Assembly: GCA_000783305.1 (NCBI GenBank) | Contig: JROE01000006.1 | Span: 310,001 to 374,000, forward strand | Source of the DNA: Sphingobacteriaceae bacterium DW12 | GTDB lineage: Bacteria; Bacteroidota; Bacteroidia; Sphingobacteriales; Sphingobacteriaceae | Length of the DNA: 64,000 nucleotides | Direction: 5' to 3' | Shown: piece by piece, positions 51,317 to 60,546 of the stretch | Layout of the letters: each line of letters begins with the position of its first letter | Position numbering within the stretch: position 1 is the first letter of the stretch | Notes under the pieces: generated by a model | Told to the model about the DNA's origin: nothing | What the model saw: the letters and a program-made list of their open reading frames with translations, nothing else | The model's database searches: none | Translations under genes and position numbers: made by a program

Positions 51317-53788
51317 ATGAACTTAAAACTCTTAGTAGCTGTAGCCGTTTTTTGTCAATCGTTTTCACTTTATGGGCAGGAAAGACCGTATAAAAATGAT
51401 TTGCGGGCTCCGGCATTCCCGTTGGTCACTATCGATCCGAACACCAGTGCATGGTCATATAGTAATGAATTGTATGGTGATGCAGTGCGCCATTGGTCGG
51501 GCAAATCCTTTCCTTTGTTGGGTGTTATCAAAGTTGATGGCAAGTCCTACCGTTTTTTAGGAAAGGAAGAAGTCGAATTAGAACCTATTGCGAAAGTGGG
51601 CGTACATGAACGTTGGAGTGCCCCGTATACTGAGCGCGAACCTTCTGCTGACTGGACTAAATTGTCATTTGATGATTCGGAGTGGAGCTCAGGAGTTGCT
51701 CCTTTCGGTACAAAAGACAAAGAGCCGAATGTGAATACAGATTGGCAACAATCCAAAATCTGGATCCGCAGAGCCGTGGACCTGAATGAAGATCTTGTCG
51801 GTAAATCTGTCTATCTGGAATTTACGCATGATGACGATGCCATTATATACGTAAATGGGATTGAAGTCGCCAATACAGGTAATGCGACTGGTAAGGCCTC
51901 CCGTGTTAAGCTTTCGGCAGACGTAGTCAAGACCTTGAAAAAGGGAAAGAATATTATTGCTGGCTATTGCTATAATAGAGTAGCTAATGGATTTTTTGAT
52001 TTTGGTTTGTTTTTGGAGAAAGAGGGGAGCACACATTTCGAACAGGTTGCTAAGCAAGAGTCGGTTGATGTTCAAGCAACGCAGACGCATTATAGTTTCG
52101 ACTGTGGAGCCGTGCGATTAAAGGTTACGTTTAGTGCACCTATGTTTTTGGACAATCTGGAGTTGACCTCTAGACCGGTTAACTACATGAGCTATCAAGT
52201 GGAATCGAAGGATGGTAAGAAACACCAAATCCAATTATATTTGGAAGCTGCCCCAAATTGGGCCTTAAACTCTCCCCTTCAGGATGCGGTAAGTAGTACA
52301 TTTAAAAATGGCTCTCTTCAGTTTGTGAAGACAGGAAGTAAGAGCCAACAGATTTTAGGAAATAAGGGGGATGATATTCGCATTGATTGGGGTTATTTTT
52401 ACATGGCATCTAACCTACAAAATACACAAGCTGTGGTGGGAAATAGCCACCAATTGAGGGGAAATTTCTTAACAGGGCAGAAGGGGAAAACTTCAACCAG
52501 TACAGGTAGACAATTGGCATTGATTCAAACTTTTGATGTGTCCAAAACTTACCAAGATAAGGTACTTTTGGGGTATGATGATATTTATTCTATCCAATAT
52601 TTTGGTGATAATCTACGTCCGTATTGGAATGAAAAAGGGAATAGTTCAATCGAAAAGCAATTTGAACTGGCCCATAAGGAATATGCACAATTGTTAAAAG
52701 CCTGTGATCGTTTCGATGCGGAGCTGATGCAAAAAGCGATAGCGGTAGGCGGGACGGAATACGCTTCTTTATGTGCGTTGGCTTATAGACAGGCGATTGC
52801 AGCTCACAAATTGGTAAAAGCGCCGAACGGCGACCTATTATTGCTGTCCAAAGAAAATGATAGTAATGGTTCCATCGGTACGGTGGATGTAACTTACCCT
52901 TCGGCACCTTTGTTTTTGTATTATAATCCGGAGTTGGCAAAGGCATTGATGAACTCCATCTTTTACTATAGTGAGAGTAATAAGTGGACTAAACCTTTTG
53001 CTGCGCATGACGTAGGTACATACCCATTAGCTAATGGACAGACGTATGGGGGGGATATGCCAGTGGAAGAATCTGGTAATATGCTTATTTTGACATATGC
53101 TGTTGCGAAAACGGAAGGCAACGCTGACTATGCCAAGAAGCATTGGAAAGTATTGACCACATGGGCCGACTACTTAGTAGATAAGGGATTAGATCCTGAA
53201 AATCAATTGTGTACGGATGACTTTGCGGGACACTTTGCCCACAATGCGAACTTGTCGATTAAAGCAATTCTGGGAATTGCCTCTTACGGTTATCTAGCCG
53301 AGATGCAGGGGGATACGCAAACAGGTGGAAAGTACATCGCTAAGGCAAGAGAGATGGCTAAAAAGTGGAAAGAAATGGCAAAGGATGGCGATCACTACAA
53401 ATTAACGTTTGATAAATCTGGTACTTGGAGCCAGAAGTATAATATGGTATGGGACAAATTGTTGAAGATGAGAATCTTTGATGAGGATATTCGAAGTACT
53501 GAAATCGCCTATTATCTGACTAAGCAAAATATCTATGGCCTACCTTTGGATAATCGTCAACCCTATACCAAGACGGACTGGATAACTTGGACAGCAACAA
53601 TGGCTGATGATAAGCAAACTTTCGAACGCTTTATCGCTCCAGTATATCGTTTTATGAATGAGACCGTTGATCGCGTGCCGATGTCCGATTGGACATTTAC
53701 GGATAGACCCAAGCGATCGGGATTTAAAGCAAGATCTGTAGTAGGGGGATATTTCATCAAAATGTTGGAGTCAAAATTAGAAAAATAG
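51317..53788 (+). CDS. DUF4965/glutaminase-like protein
   Basis: An 823-residue exported protein with a signal peptide (about 1-21, ending LYGQ). The layout matches the glutaminase A-like family: an N-terminal beta region (DUF5127-type, with an inserted jelly roll about 90-240), then DUF4965 (QTFDVSKTYQDKVLLGYDDIYSIQYFG), and a C-terminal alpha/alpha barrel (PSAPLFLYYNPELAKALMNSIFYY, DDFAGHFAHNANLSIKAILGIASYG). True GtaA proteins deamidate glutamine, but those in PULs may act on glycoconjugates. It suggests a glycoprotein-type substrate, as inference. It lies 108 bp after GH2. Confidence 0.85.
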   Translation: MNLKLLVAVAVFCQSFSLYGQERPYKNDLRAPAFPLVTIDPNTSAWSYSNELYGDAVRHWSGKSFPLLGVIKVDGKSYRFLGKEEVELEPIAKVGVHERWSAPYTEREPSADWTKLSFDDSEWSSGVAPFGTKDKEPNVNTDWQQSKIWIRRAVDLNEDLVGKSVYLEFTHDDDAIIYVNGIEVANTGNATGKASRVKLSADVVKTLKKGKNIIAGYCYNRVANGFFDFGLFLEKEGSTHFEQVAKQESVDVQATQTHYSFDCGAVRLKVTFSAPMFLDNLELTSRPVNYMSYQVESKDGKKHQIQLYLEAAPNWALNSPLQDAVSSTFKNGSLQFVKTGSKSQQILGNKGDDIRIDWGYFYMASNLQNTQAVVGNSHQLRGNFLTGQKGKTSTSTGRQLALIQTFDVSKTYQDKVLLGYDDIYSIQYFGDNLRPYWNEKGNSSIEKQFELAHKEYAQLLKACDRFDAELMQKAIAVGGTEYASLCALAYRQAIAAHKLVKAPNGDLLLLSKENDSNGSIGTVDVTYPSAPLFLYYNPELAKALMNSIFYYSESNKWTKPFAAHDVGTYPLANGQTYGGDMPVEESGNMLILTYAVAKTEGNADYAKKHWKVLTTWADYLVDKGLDPENQLCTDDFAGHFAHNANLSIKAILGIASYGYLAEMQGDTQTGGKYIAKAREMAKKWKEMAKDGDHYKLTFDKSGTWSQKYNMVWDKLLKMRIFDEDIRSTEIAYYLTKQNIYGLPLDNRQPYTKTDWITWTATMADDKQTFERFIAPVYRFMNETVDRVPMSDWTFTDRPKRSGFKARSVVGGYFIKMLESKLEK

Positions 53789-53805
53789 TCTATTTAAAAT
53801 GTGAA

Positions 53806-53837
53806 GGCCTTCTACGGAGACGTGAAGGCCATTTTTA
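53806..53837 (+). terminator. Terminator after the DUF4965 gene
   Basis: GGCCTTC (53806-53812) pairs with GAAGGCC (53824-53830), followed by ATTTTTAT. It should limit read-through into the acyltransferase gene. Confidence 0.75.
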
Positions 53838-53910
53838 TACTATGAATAACTAACGCATTTATCCATTCACTAATACGATTCTCTTTAAAAGTACACTTAC
53901 CTATAGATAT

Positions 53911-54963
53911 ATGATCAACCAATCCAAAAAGCATTTCGAAATGTTAGATGGGCTAAGGGGTATTGCTGCAATTGCAGTGGTGCTCTTTCATTTTATGGAA
54001 ATTGCTACTCCAGATTACAGTGATAGTTTTATCCCACGTAGTTACTTGGCTGTTGATTTTTTTTTCTGTTTGTCGGGATTTGTCATTGCTTATGCTTATG
54101 ATGATAGAATCTCCCATATAGGAATTTCTAAATTTTTAAAGTTAAGATTAATCCGATTACACCCATTGGTGGTTTTGGGAACCTCTATTGGGCTATTGGC
54201 TTTTGTATACGACCCGTTTAGTGATCTTACAAAATCATTTAGTCCTCTACAAAAAATAGGAATGTTTCTAAGTGGAATTACCCTGATCCCTTATCCAATC
54301 GTACCTCAGCGTTATTTTAATTTGTTTCATTTGAATCCGCCAACTTGGACACTGTTGTGGGAATATATTGGCAATGCCCTCTATGCAATCGTACTTATTC
54401 GGATATCTAAAAAAGTTCTTTGGATTTTAGTTGGTATTGGCGCTATTTTACTATGTGTCGTATCTTTACATGCAGGTTATTTGGCGGTAGGCTTTGGGGG
54501 ACATGATTTTTTGTCTGGAGGAATTCGATTGTGGTTTTCCTTTTTGATGGGAATTTTGATCTTTCGGTCTCGATGGATGTTGCCCAATATGATGGCATTT
54601 ACCGTTTTTGCTTGTCTATTGTCACTTGTGTTTTTTGTGCCATATTCAGTAGCTTACGGAAAGTTTATCGATCCAATAATTGTTGTTTTCTATTTCCCAC
54701 TTCTCGTTGCTCTAGGGAATGGCAATCGCCTCTTGCAGGGAAATAGAATTTGTCGTTTTTTGGGTGATATCTCGTACCCACTTTATATTATTCATTATCC
54801 CGCCATATGGATTTTTATGAGCTATGTGGAGAAATTTAAGCCTGGGATGTTGGAAATGACAGCAATAATCGTAGTAGGTACATTCTTACTCCTGGGATTA
54901 TCTTATCTTGTGCTACGCAAAATTGACGAACCTGTCCGAAAGTACTTCCGAGACCGGCTTTAA
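53911..54963 (+). CDS. Acyltransferase-3 family membrane protein (OafA/YrhL-like)
   Basis: A 350-residue polytopic acyltransferase (about ten helices) of the acyltransferase-3 family. It begins with the signature LDGLRGIAAIAVVLFHF, with the catalytic His in LFHF, followed by YLAVDFFFCLSGFVIAYAYDDR and RLIRLHPLVVLG. It contains GDISYPLYIIHYP near the C-terminus. Such enzymes O-acylate surface glycans at the inner membrane. Its position between PUL enzymes and SusC/D is unusual, since PULs normally encode esterases instead; it may modify the cell's own glycans. Terminators and a 1-kb gap flank it, so it may be an independent unit. Confidence 0.88.
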   Translation: MINQSKKHFEMLDGLRGIAAIAVVLFHFMEIATPDYSDSFIPRSYLAVDFFFCLSGFVIAYAYDDRISHIGISKFLKLRLIRLHPLVVLGTSIGLLAFVYDPFSDLTKSFSPLQKIGMFLSGITLIPYPIVPQRYFNLFHLNPPTWTLLWEYIGNALYAIVLIRISKKVLWILVGIGAILLCVVSLHAGYLAVGFGGHDFLSGGIRLWFSFLMGILIFRSRWMLPNMMAFTVFACLLSLVFFVPYSVAYGKFIDPIIVVFYFPLLVALGNGNRLLQGNRICRFLGDISYPLYIIHYPAIWIFMSYVEKFKPGMLEMTAIIVVGTFLLLGLSYLVLRKIDEPVRKYFRDRL

Positions 54964-55968
54964 CATATAGGATTCCGCCACTAGTTCTATACATCTATTG
55001 AGACATATACCCCTGTTTCTTTAGAACAATATGTAGAGTGTAGACTGTACTCAATTTTTTTCCTTTCTCTTTTCTTTACAACCTATTTTTTTGAGGTTGG
55101 AAAATACGGCCCAATCTTACTGCCGTATATCATGAAATCCCATATATACATCTCAATTTTTTAAATTTTCGTTAATCATATGCTGTACACTTGGATTGTA
55201 CGTATTTCCTGATGTTTCAATAATTCTCTTGGGTTTGTCCCAGAAAAGGGGGCTGTAAGATGTCTTAGCGGAAATATATTGTTGAATCGCTTTTATGGTG
55301 CTTATTATGATACGAATACGCATACGATTGAGATAATTCGATAGTATCGATTTTTTTACAATTCTTAATTTTGATTAATCAATTATAGAATTAGACCGTT
55401 AGATACACAAGTAGATTTTAGATACTTTGACAACGATTTTGCAACGAACAATCTAGCATGCTCCGCAAATCTCTAAAAATTTAAGTCGATAAGAACTGGA
55501 ATTTTACAGAAAAAGCATGTTATATCACGAATAGTTTGGGTGGTATGAATTGTACAAATTGTTGAAAGGAAACCTAAAGTAATAGCCGCTATAAATCACG
55601 AAGATTTCGGTAAGCCGTACCCTCGAGTTTTTTAATCAGAAAGCTAATACCATTTAGCTTAAATATAAATAATCAATTATGAGAATGTTAGTACGAAGCT
55701 TTTCTTTGATAAGGGCACTGCCTAATCGTTCAAATGCGGATACCGGGCAAAAAAAGAAATTATTAGTCACGCCGCCCTGATTTGAGATTTAGATTGTGTT
55801 CTGGATTTTCAGAATCTACGATGCATATACCGCTTATTCGAGCGTAATAAGGGGATACTGTATAAAACAGTATCTGCTAAAAAACTAATCGACAATCAAT
55901 GAGCGAGGATAATGTCATGCTACATTATAAATACACCAACTAAAACACGCTAACCAGAAATTATATTT
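54964..55968. other. 1005-bp region without genes upstream of the SusCD operon
   Basis: No gene was recognised. It is AT-rich. Seen in it: a weak hairpin CAACCT/AGGTTG (55079-55099), a small TCGAT/ATCGA stem with T-run (about 55339-55358), a 33-codon frame from ATG 55679 of no recognisable kind, and a clean hairpin GATACTGT (55854-55861)/ACAGTATC (55867-55874) 95 bp before the lipoprotein ATG. It probably holds the operon promoter and a long 5' leader, but no consensus promoter was found. Confidence 0.5.
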
Positions 55969-57426
55969 ATGAAAACTACACATGTGGTAAAAAGCAATAA
56001 TGGCTTCCTGCGCAGAATGTTGTGGGCCTTTGTTGCACTTAGTTTAGGCTTTGTGGGGTGCAAGGATGACAGTCAGCAAGTCGCTGAGGCCTTACCTTTT
56101 GACCCCTCGAAACCAGTCGTCGTGTCTGATTTCAAACCCAGGGCGGGAGGAATGGGGCAACGCTTAGTTATTTATGGCCAAAATTTTGGGAATGATCTCG
56201 CAAAAGTGTCGGTATCTATAGGAGGAAAAGAGGCGAAAGTCATCAATGTGGAAGGGGAATCCTTGTACTGTTTGGTGCCAAGGCAAGCTTTCGGTGGAAA
56301 TATAGAGGTGCGTGTCGGAGGCCAAGATAAAGTAGTGGTAGGTAAAGCCGAACAACTTTTTGACTATCAACGTAAAATGGTGGTATCGACTATCATCGGG
56401 TATCGGAATGCTAGAGGTGACGAGCCTTGGAAAGACGGAAAATTTAAAGATCCGGATGAGACAAAGATGGCGAGCGGATTTTGGGAACCCTCTTTCCTGA
56501 AATTTGACCCTGTCAACCCAAAGCACTTGTGGATGACATTTGATAATAATAATGGGCTCTATCTAATCAATTTTGCAGATAGTACGGTAACTAAGAAGCG
56601 TTCTGACTTTGATCGTCCGCGGAGTATCGATTTTACGCTTGATAGTAAATACATGATTATTGCAGAAGATCGTGGCGGAGAAAATGACCGAGCTACGTAT
56701 CGCTTATCGAGAGATCGAAATTGGCAAGATAGAGAAATCCTGACTACATACAGGCAGTGTAATGGTGCATCCGTCCATCCAGTGAATGGAGAAATGTACT
56801 TCAATAGCTACGAAAAAGGACAGTTTTTTCGCTTTGATTTAAACAAGTATTTTAATGAAGGGCTTGGTGTCAAGGACTATGAGACGTTGTTCGTGGTGCA
56901 TGATCCGCAATGGGAATATAAAATCATGATACATCCTACCGGAAACTACGCCTACATCGTGGTCATCAACCAGCATTATATCCTCCGGGTAGATTATAAT
57001 TGGGACAAGAAGCAATTCAATCAGCCATACTTGGTCTGTGGCCAACTTAAAGGAGCGGGTTATGAAGATGCAGTAGGTTCATCCGCTCGTCTGCGTAATC
57101 CTTATCAGGGGGTCTTCGTGAAGAATCCTGCATATGTGGCTGCAGGCAAGACGGATGAATATGATTTTTATTTTACTGATCAACAGAATCATGCTATTCG
57201 CGTACTGTCTCCTGACGGGAGTGTGAATACTTTTGCTGGACGAGGGAGCTCGAGTATCAACGCAAACCCATACGGCTATGTTGACGGTGATTTACGGCAA
57301 GAAGCACGGTTTGATCGACCATCGGGCATAGCCTATAATGAGGCAGAAGGCGCATTTTATATTGGAGACCAATCGAATCGTCGTATCCGCAAGATTGCTT
57401 TTGAAGAAATGGATGAAAATAAATAA
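55969..57426 (+). CDS. IPT/TIG and NHL-repeat surface lipoprotein
   Basis: A 485-residue lipoprotein: SPII signal to Cys31 (GFVGC). The following KDD matches the Lys-Asp/Glu-rich surface-export signal of Bacteroidota lipoproteins. An IPT/TIG domain (about 48-130: PRAGGMGQRLVIYGQNFGN, VSIGGKEAKVINVEGESLYCLVP) precedes an NHL-type six-blade propeller (about 140-485, for example GIAYNEAEGAFYIGDQSNRRIRKI). As first gene of the SusCD unit it is probably a surface glycan-binding protein. The next gene starts 19 bp later. Confidence 0.85.
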   Translation: MKTTHVVKSNNGFLRRMLWAFVALSLGFVGCKDDSQQVAEALPFDPSKPVVVSDFKPRAGGMGQRLVIYGQNFGNDLAKVSVSIGGKEAKVINVEGESLYCLVPRQAFGGNIEVRVGGQDKVVVGKAEQLFDYQRKMVVSTIIGYRNARGDEPWKDGKFKDPDETKMASGFWEPSFLKFDPVNPKHLWMTFDNNNGLYLINFADSTVTKKRSDFDRPRSIDFTLDSKYMIIAEDRGGENDRATYRLSRDRNWQDREILTTYRQCNGASVHPVNGEMYFNSYEKGQFFRFDLNKYFNEGLGVKDYETLFVVHDPQWEYKIMIHPTGNYAYIVVINQHYILRVDYNWDKKQFNQPYLVCGQLKGAGYEDAVGSSARLRNPYQGVFVKNPAYVAAGKTDEYDFYFTDQQNHAIRVLSPDGSVNTFAGRGSSSINANPYGYVDGDLRQEARFDRPSGIAYNEAEGAFYIGDQSNRRIRKIAFEEMDENK

Positions 57427-57445
57427 CGCACAATCAGTGATTTTC

Positions 57446-60400
57446 ATGATGAAAAGAATTTTAACAATATGTATGTTGCTTCTCGGTGCGACTTTTAGCG
57501 CACTGGCGCAAGAGATTGTCGAAGTAACAGGAGTCGTAACCGATTCCCAAAAGGAACCATTAGTTGGGGTTAGTATTTTTGTGACCGATGCGCCAGGTTT
57601 AGGTACTGTTACTGACAATAATGGTAGATATAAAATTAAGATAGAGCAATACAAGAAATTGACTTTCTCCTATCTAGGGTATGAAAAGCAAGAAATACTT
57701 ATAAAAGATGGTGTTACGGTCAACGTCACACTACAGAAATCAGAAATGAGCGTGTTGGACGAGGTTGTGGTGACTGGAACAGGTACTCAAAAGAGGCTGA
57801 CCGTGACCGGAGCAGTGACCACCGTAAATGTAAATGATCTGAAATCCAACCCGACTTCGAGCTTGTCTAATGCCTTGGCCGGAAATGTTCCGGGTATAAT
57901 GGCAATGATGCAATCAGGCCAACCTGGAAAAAATATCTCGGAATTCTGGATTCGCGGAATTTCGACGTTTGGGGGTGGTACTGGAGCATTGGTATTGGTC
58001 GATAACATAGAGCGTGATATCAATGAAATCAATATTGAGGATATAGAATCGTTTTCTGTACTGAAAGATGCCGCTGTTACAGCTATTTATGGGTCTAGAG
58101 GAGCAAATGGAGTTATTCTCATCACGAGCAAAAGAGGTAAAGAGGGGAAGATTGACATTAATTTCAAAGATGAAACTATTTACAATACTCGAACGATTAC
58201 GCCGGAATTCGAAGATGGGGTGACGTATGCAAGGTTGTTAAATGAGTCGCGGGTCACTCGTAATCAGGCACCTATCTATCAAGATGAAGAACTGGAAATC
58301 TTGAGATTGGGTTTAGACCCAGATTTGTATCCCAACGTGAATTGGCAGGATCTCTTGCTTAAAGACGGTGCAATGACCTATAGGGCCAATCTCAATATGA
58401 GTGGAGGTGGGGCAACAGCTCGTTATTTCGCTTCTGGCAGTTATGTAGAAGAAGGAGGAATGTATAAGATTGATGAAACGTTAAGGAATGATTACAATAC
58501 AAATGCCAACTATAAACGTTGGAACTATCGCCTCAACACAGATTTTAACATTACCAAAACAACTGTGGCAAAACTGGGTATTGCAGGTGCTCTGGGTAAG
58601 CGTAATAGCCCAGGATTAGGTGATGAAGATTTTTGGGGGGTGTTGTTCGGATATTCACCTATTCGTACCCCAATTATGTATTCGAATGGCTATGTTCCTG
58701 CCATTGGGATCGGAAACCAAACCAATCCTTGGGTGGTGGCTACACAAACTGGATTTAACGAACATTGGACAAATAATATACAAACCAATATATCCATCGA
58801 GCAAAACTTTGATTTTATTACAAAGGGACTTCGTGCTAGAGGAATCTTTGGATTTGATACAAATAATAAGAGCAATATACATCGTCGTAAATGGCCAGAG
58901 CAATGGCGAGCTGAGCGAGCTCGGGATGAAAACGGAAACCTCATATTTACACATGTATCCGATCCTAGAGAATTGTATCAATACAGCACGGCGGAAGGTG
59001 AAAGACGAGAGTTTTTGGATTTGATGTTCAATTATGACCGAAGTATCGGTAATCATAACGTAGGGGGAGTGGCTAGATTCACACGTGATGCGCTGGTCAA
59101 AACGGTAAATGTTGGTGACGATATCAAAAACGGTTTGTCCCGACGAAATCAGGCTTTGGCTGGACGGGTGACCTACAATTGGAAAAATCGTTATTTTACA
59201 GATTTTAACTTCGGATATACGGGTTCTGAGAACTTCTCTTTGGGACAGCAATATGGCTTTTTTCCTGCATTCTCAGCAGCTTGGAATGTGGCGGAGGAGT
59301 CAATAGTCAAAGAGAATGTCCTGTGGATGGATATGTTCAAAATCCGCTACTCTTGGGGCAAGGTGGGTAATGATCAGCTGAAAATTGGTAATGATTTGGA
59401 ACGCTTTCCTTACCTCTATGCGATTGGAAGCGGAGGTGGCTATCAGTGGGCAGACTATGGATTTAATAGATCTTACGATGGGATGAGGTTTACTCAGGTA
59501 GCTTCTCCATATGTAACTTGGGAGATGGCTACCAAGCAGAATTTAGGTTTTGATATTGCGCTTTTTCACGATAAGGTTATTGCTAATTTGGATTTCTTTA
59601 ATGAGGAGCGGACAGGGATTTATATGGAGCGGAGATTTTTACCTGAGATTGTGGGGTTGGAAAGCACTCCTAGAGCCAATGTCGGCGCTGTGAGATCTCG
59701 AGGTTTTGATGGACGCTTTGAGTACAAACAAAAAATTGGGGAAGTAAATCTTACCGCTAGAAGTAATATCACTTATAGTAAGAACACTATTATGGAAAGG
59801 GATGAAGAGAATAATGTCTATGGTTATCAGAATGAAAGAGGATTTCGTGTAGATCAAGCCAAGGGTTTAGTTGCTTTAGGCCTATTCAAAGATTATGACG
59901 ATATCCGTAATAGTCCAACTCAAACTTTTGGCAACTACCAACCTGGAGATATTAAATATAAGGATGTGAATGGTGATGGTGTAATCAATGATGGAGATCG
60001 GGTACCTATTGGTGCGACCAGACGACCAAACCTTATTTATGGAATAGGGGCCTCTGCTAGTTGGAAGGGGTTGGATGTAAATATCCATTTGCAAGGGGCA
60101 GGCAAATCTACTTTTTTCACATATGGAAAGACGGTGTATGCGTTCAGTGAAGGAGAGTGGGGACAAGTAATGAAGCGGGTAATGGGCGAAAATCGTTGGA
60201 TATCTGCTGAAATCTCTGGAGATCCAGGAACGGAGAATCCTAATGCTTCTTATCCGCGTTTGAGTTTTGGTCCAAATCCTAATAATTTTAGGGAATCTAC
60301 ATTTTGGCTACGAAATGGTCAATATCTCCGTCTCAAAACAGTAGATATTGGCTACTCGATTCCGAAACATTTAGCAAATAGAATCAAAACTAACAACATT

Positions 60401-60535
60401 CGAGTATTTTTTGTTGGGAGTAATTTGCTAACCTGGTCAAAATTCAAGCTTTGGGACCCTGAACTCGCGAGTCCAAGAGGCGAGGACTACCCGTTGCCTA
60501 AATCCTTTACATTGGGCTTAAGTATTAACCTATAA
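57446..60535 (+). CDS. SusC/RagA TonB-linked outer membrane receptor
   Basis: About 1029 residues from ATG 57446 (or 57449), where the signal peptide begins (MKRILTICMLLLGATFSALAQ). The order is signal, carboxypeptidase-regulatory-like domain (EVTGVVTDSQKEPLVGVSI, TVTDNNGRYKI; about 24-105), TonB plug (SLSNALAGNVPGI, FWIRGISTFGGGTGALVLVD, LKDAAVTAIYGSRGANGVILIT), then a 22-strand barrel ending YPLPKSFTLGLSINL. No STN domain is present, so no direct sigma/anti-sigma signalling is expected. It imports oligosaccharides with its SusD lid; susD follows 11 bp later. Confidence 0.95.
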   Translation: MMKRILTICMLLLGATFSALAQEIVEVTGVVTDSQKEPLVGVSIFVTDAPGLGTVTDNNGRYKIKIEQYKKLTFSYLGYEKQEILIKDGVTVNVTLQKSEMSVLDEVVVTGTGTQKRLTVTGAVTTVNVNDLKSNPTSSLSNALAGNVPGIMAMMQSGQPGKNISEFWIRGISTFGGGTGALVLVDNIERDINEINIEDIESFSVLKDAAVTAIYGSRGANGVILITSKRGKEGKIDINFKDETIYNTRTITPEFEDGVTYARLLNESRVTRNQAPIYQDEELEILRLGLDPDLYPNVNWQDLLLKDGAMTYRANLNMSGGGATARYFASGSYVEEGGMYKIDETLRNDYNTNANYKRWNYRLNTDFNITKTTVAKLGIAGALGKRNSPGLGDEDFWGVLFGYSPIRTPIMYSNGYVPAIGIGNQTNPWVVATQTGFNEHWTNNIQTNISIEQNFDFITKGLRARGIFGFDTNNKSNIHRRKWPEQWRAERARDENGNLIFTHVSDPRELYQYSTAEGERREFLDLMFNYDRSIGNHNVGGVARFTRDALVKTVNVGDDIKNGLSRRNQALAGRVTYNWKNRYFTDFNFGYTGSENFSLGQQYGFFPAFSAAWNVAEESIVKENVLWMDMFKIRYSWGKVGNDQLKIGNDLERFPYLYAIGSGGGYQWADYGFNRSYDGMRFTQVASPYVTWEMATKQNLGFDIALFHDKVIANLDFFNEERTGIYMERRFLPEIVGLESTPRANVGAVRSRGFDGRFEYKQKIGEVNLTARSNITYSKNTIMERDEENNVYGYQNERGFRVDQAKGLVALGLFKDYDDIRNSPTQTFGNYQPGDIKYKDVNGDGVINDGDRVPIGATRRPNLIYGIGASASWKGLDVNIHLQGAGKSTFFTYGKTVYAFSEGEWGQVMKRVMGENRWISAEISGDPGTENPNASYPRLSFGPNPNNFRESTFWLRNGQYLRLKTVDIGYSIPKHLANRIKTNNIRVFFVGSNLLTWSKFKLWDPELASPRGEDYPLPKSFTLGLSINL

Positions 60536-60546
60536 ATCGAACAAAG

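Noticed and set aside
55679..55780. 33-codon frame upstream of the SusCD operon
   Set aside because: It is short with no family resemblance. Mentioned within the intergenic entry only.
57338..57448. Longer N-terminus for SusC overlapping the TIG protein gene
   Set aside because: The signal peptide begins at ATG 57446/57449, and the upstream residues match no SusC feature.
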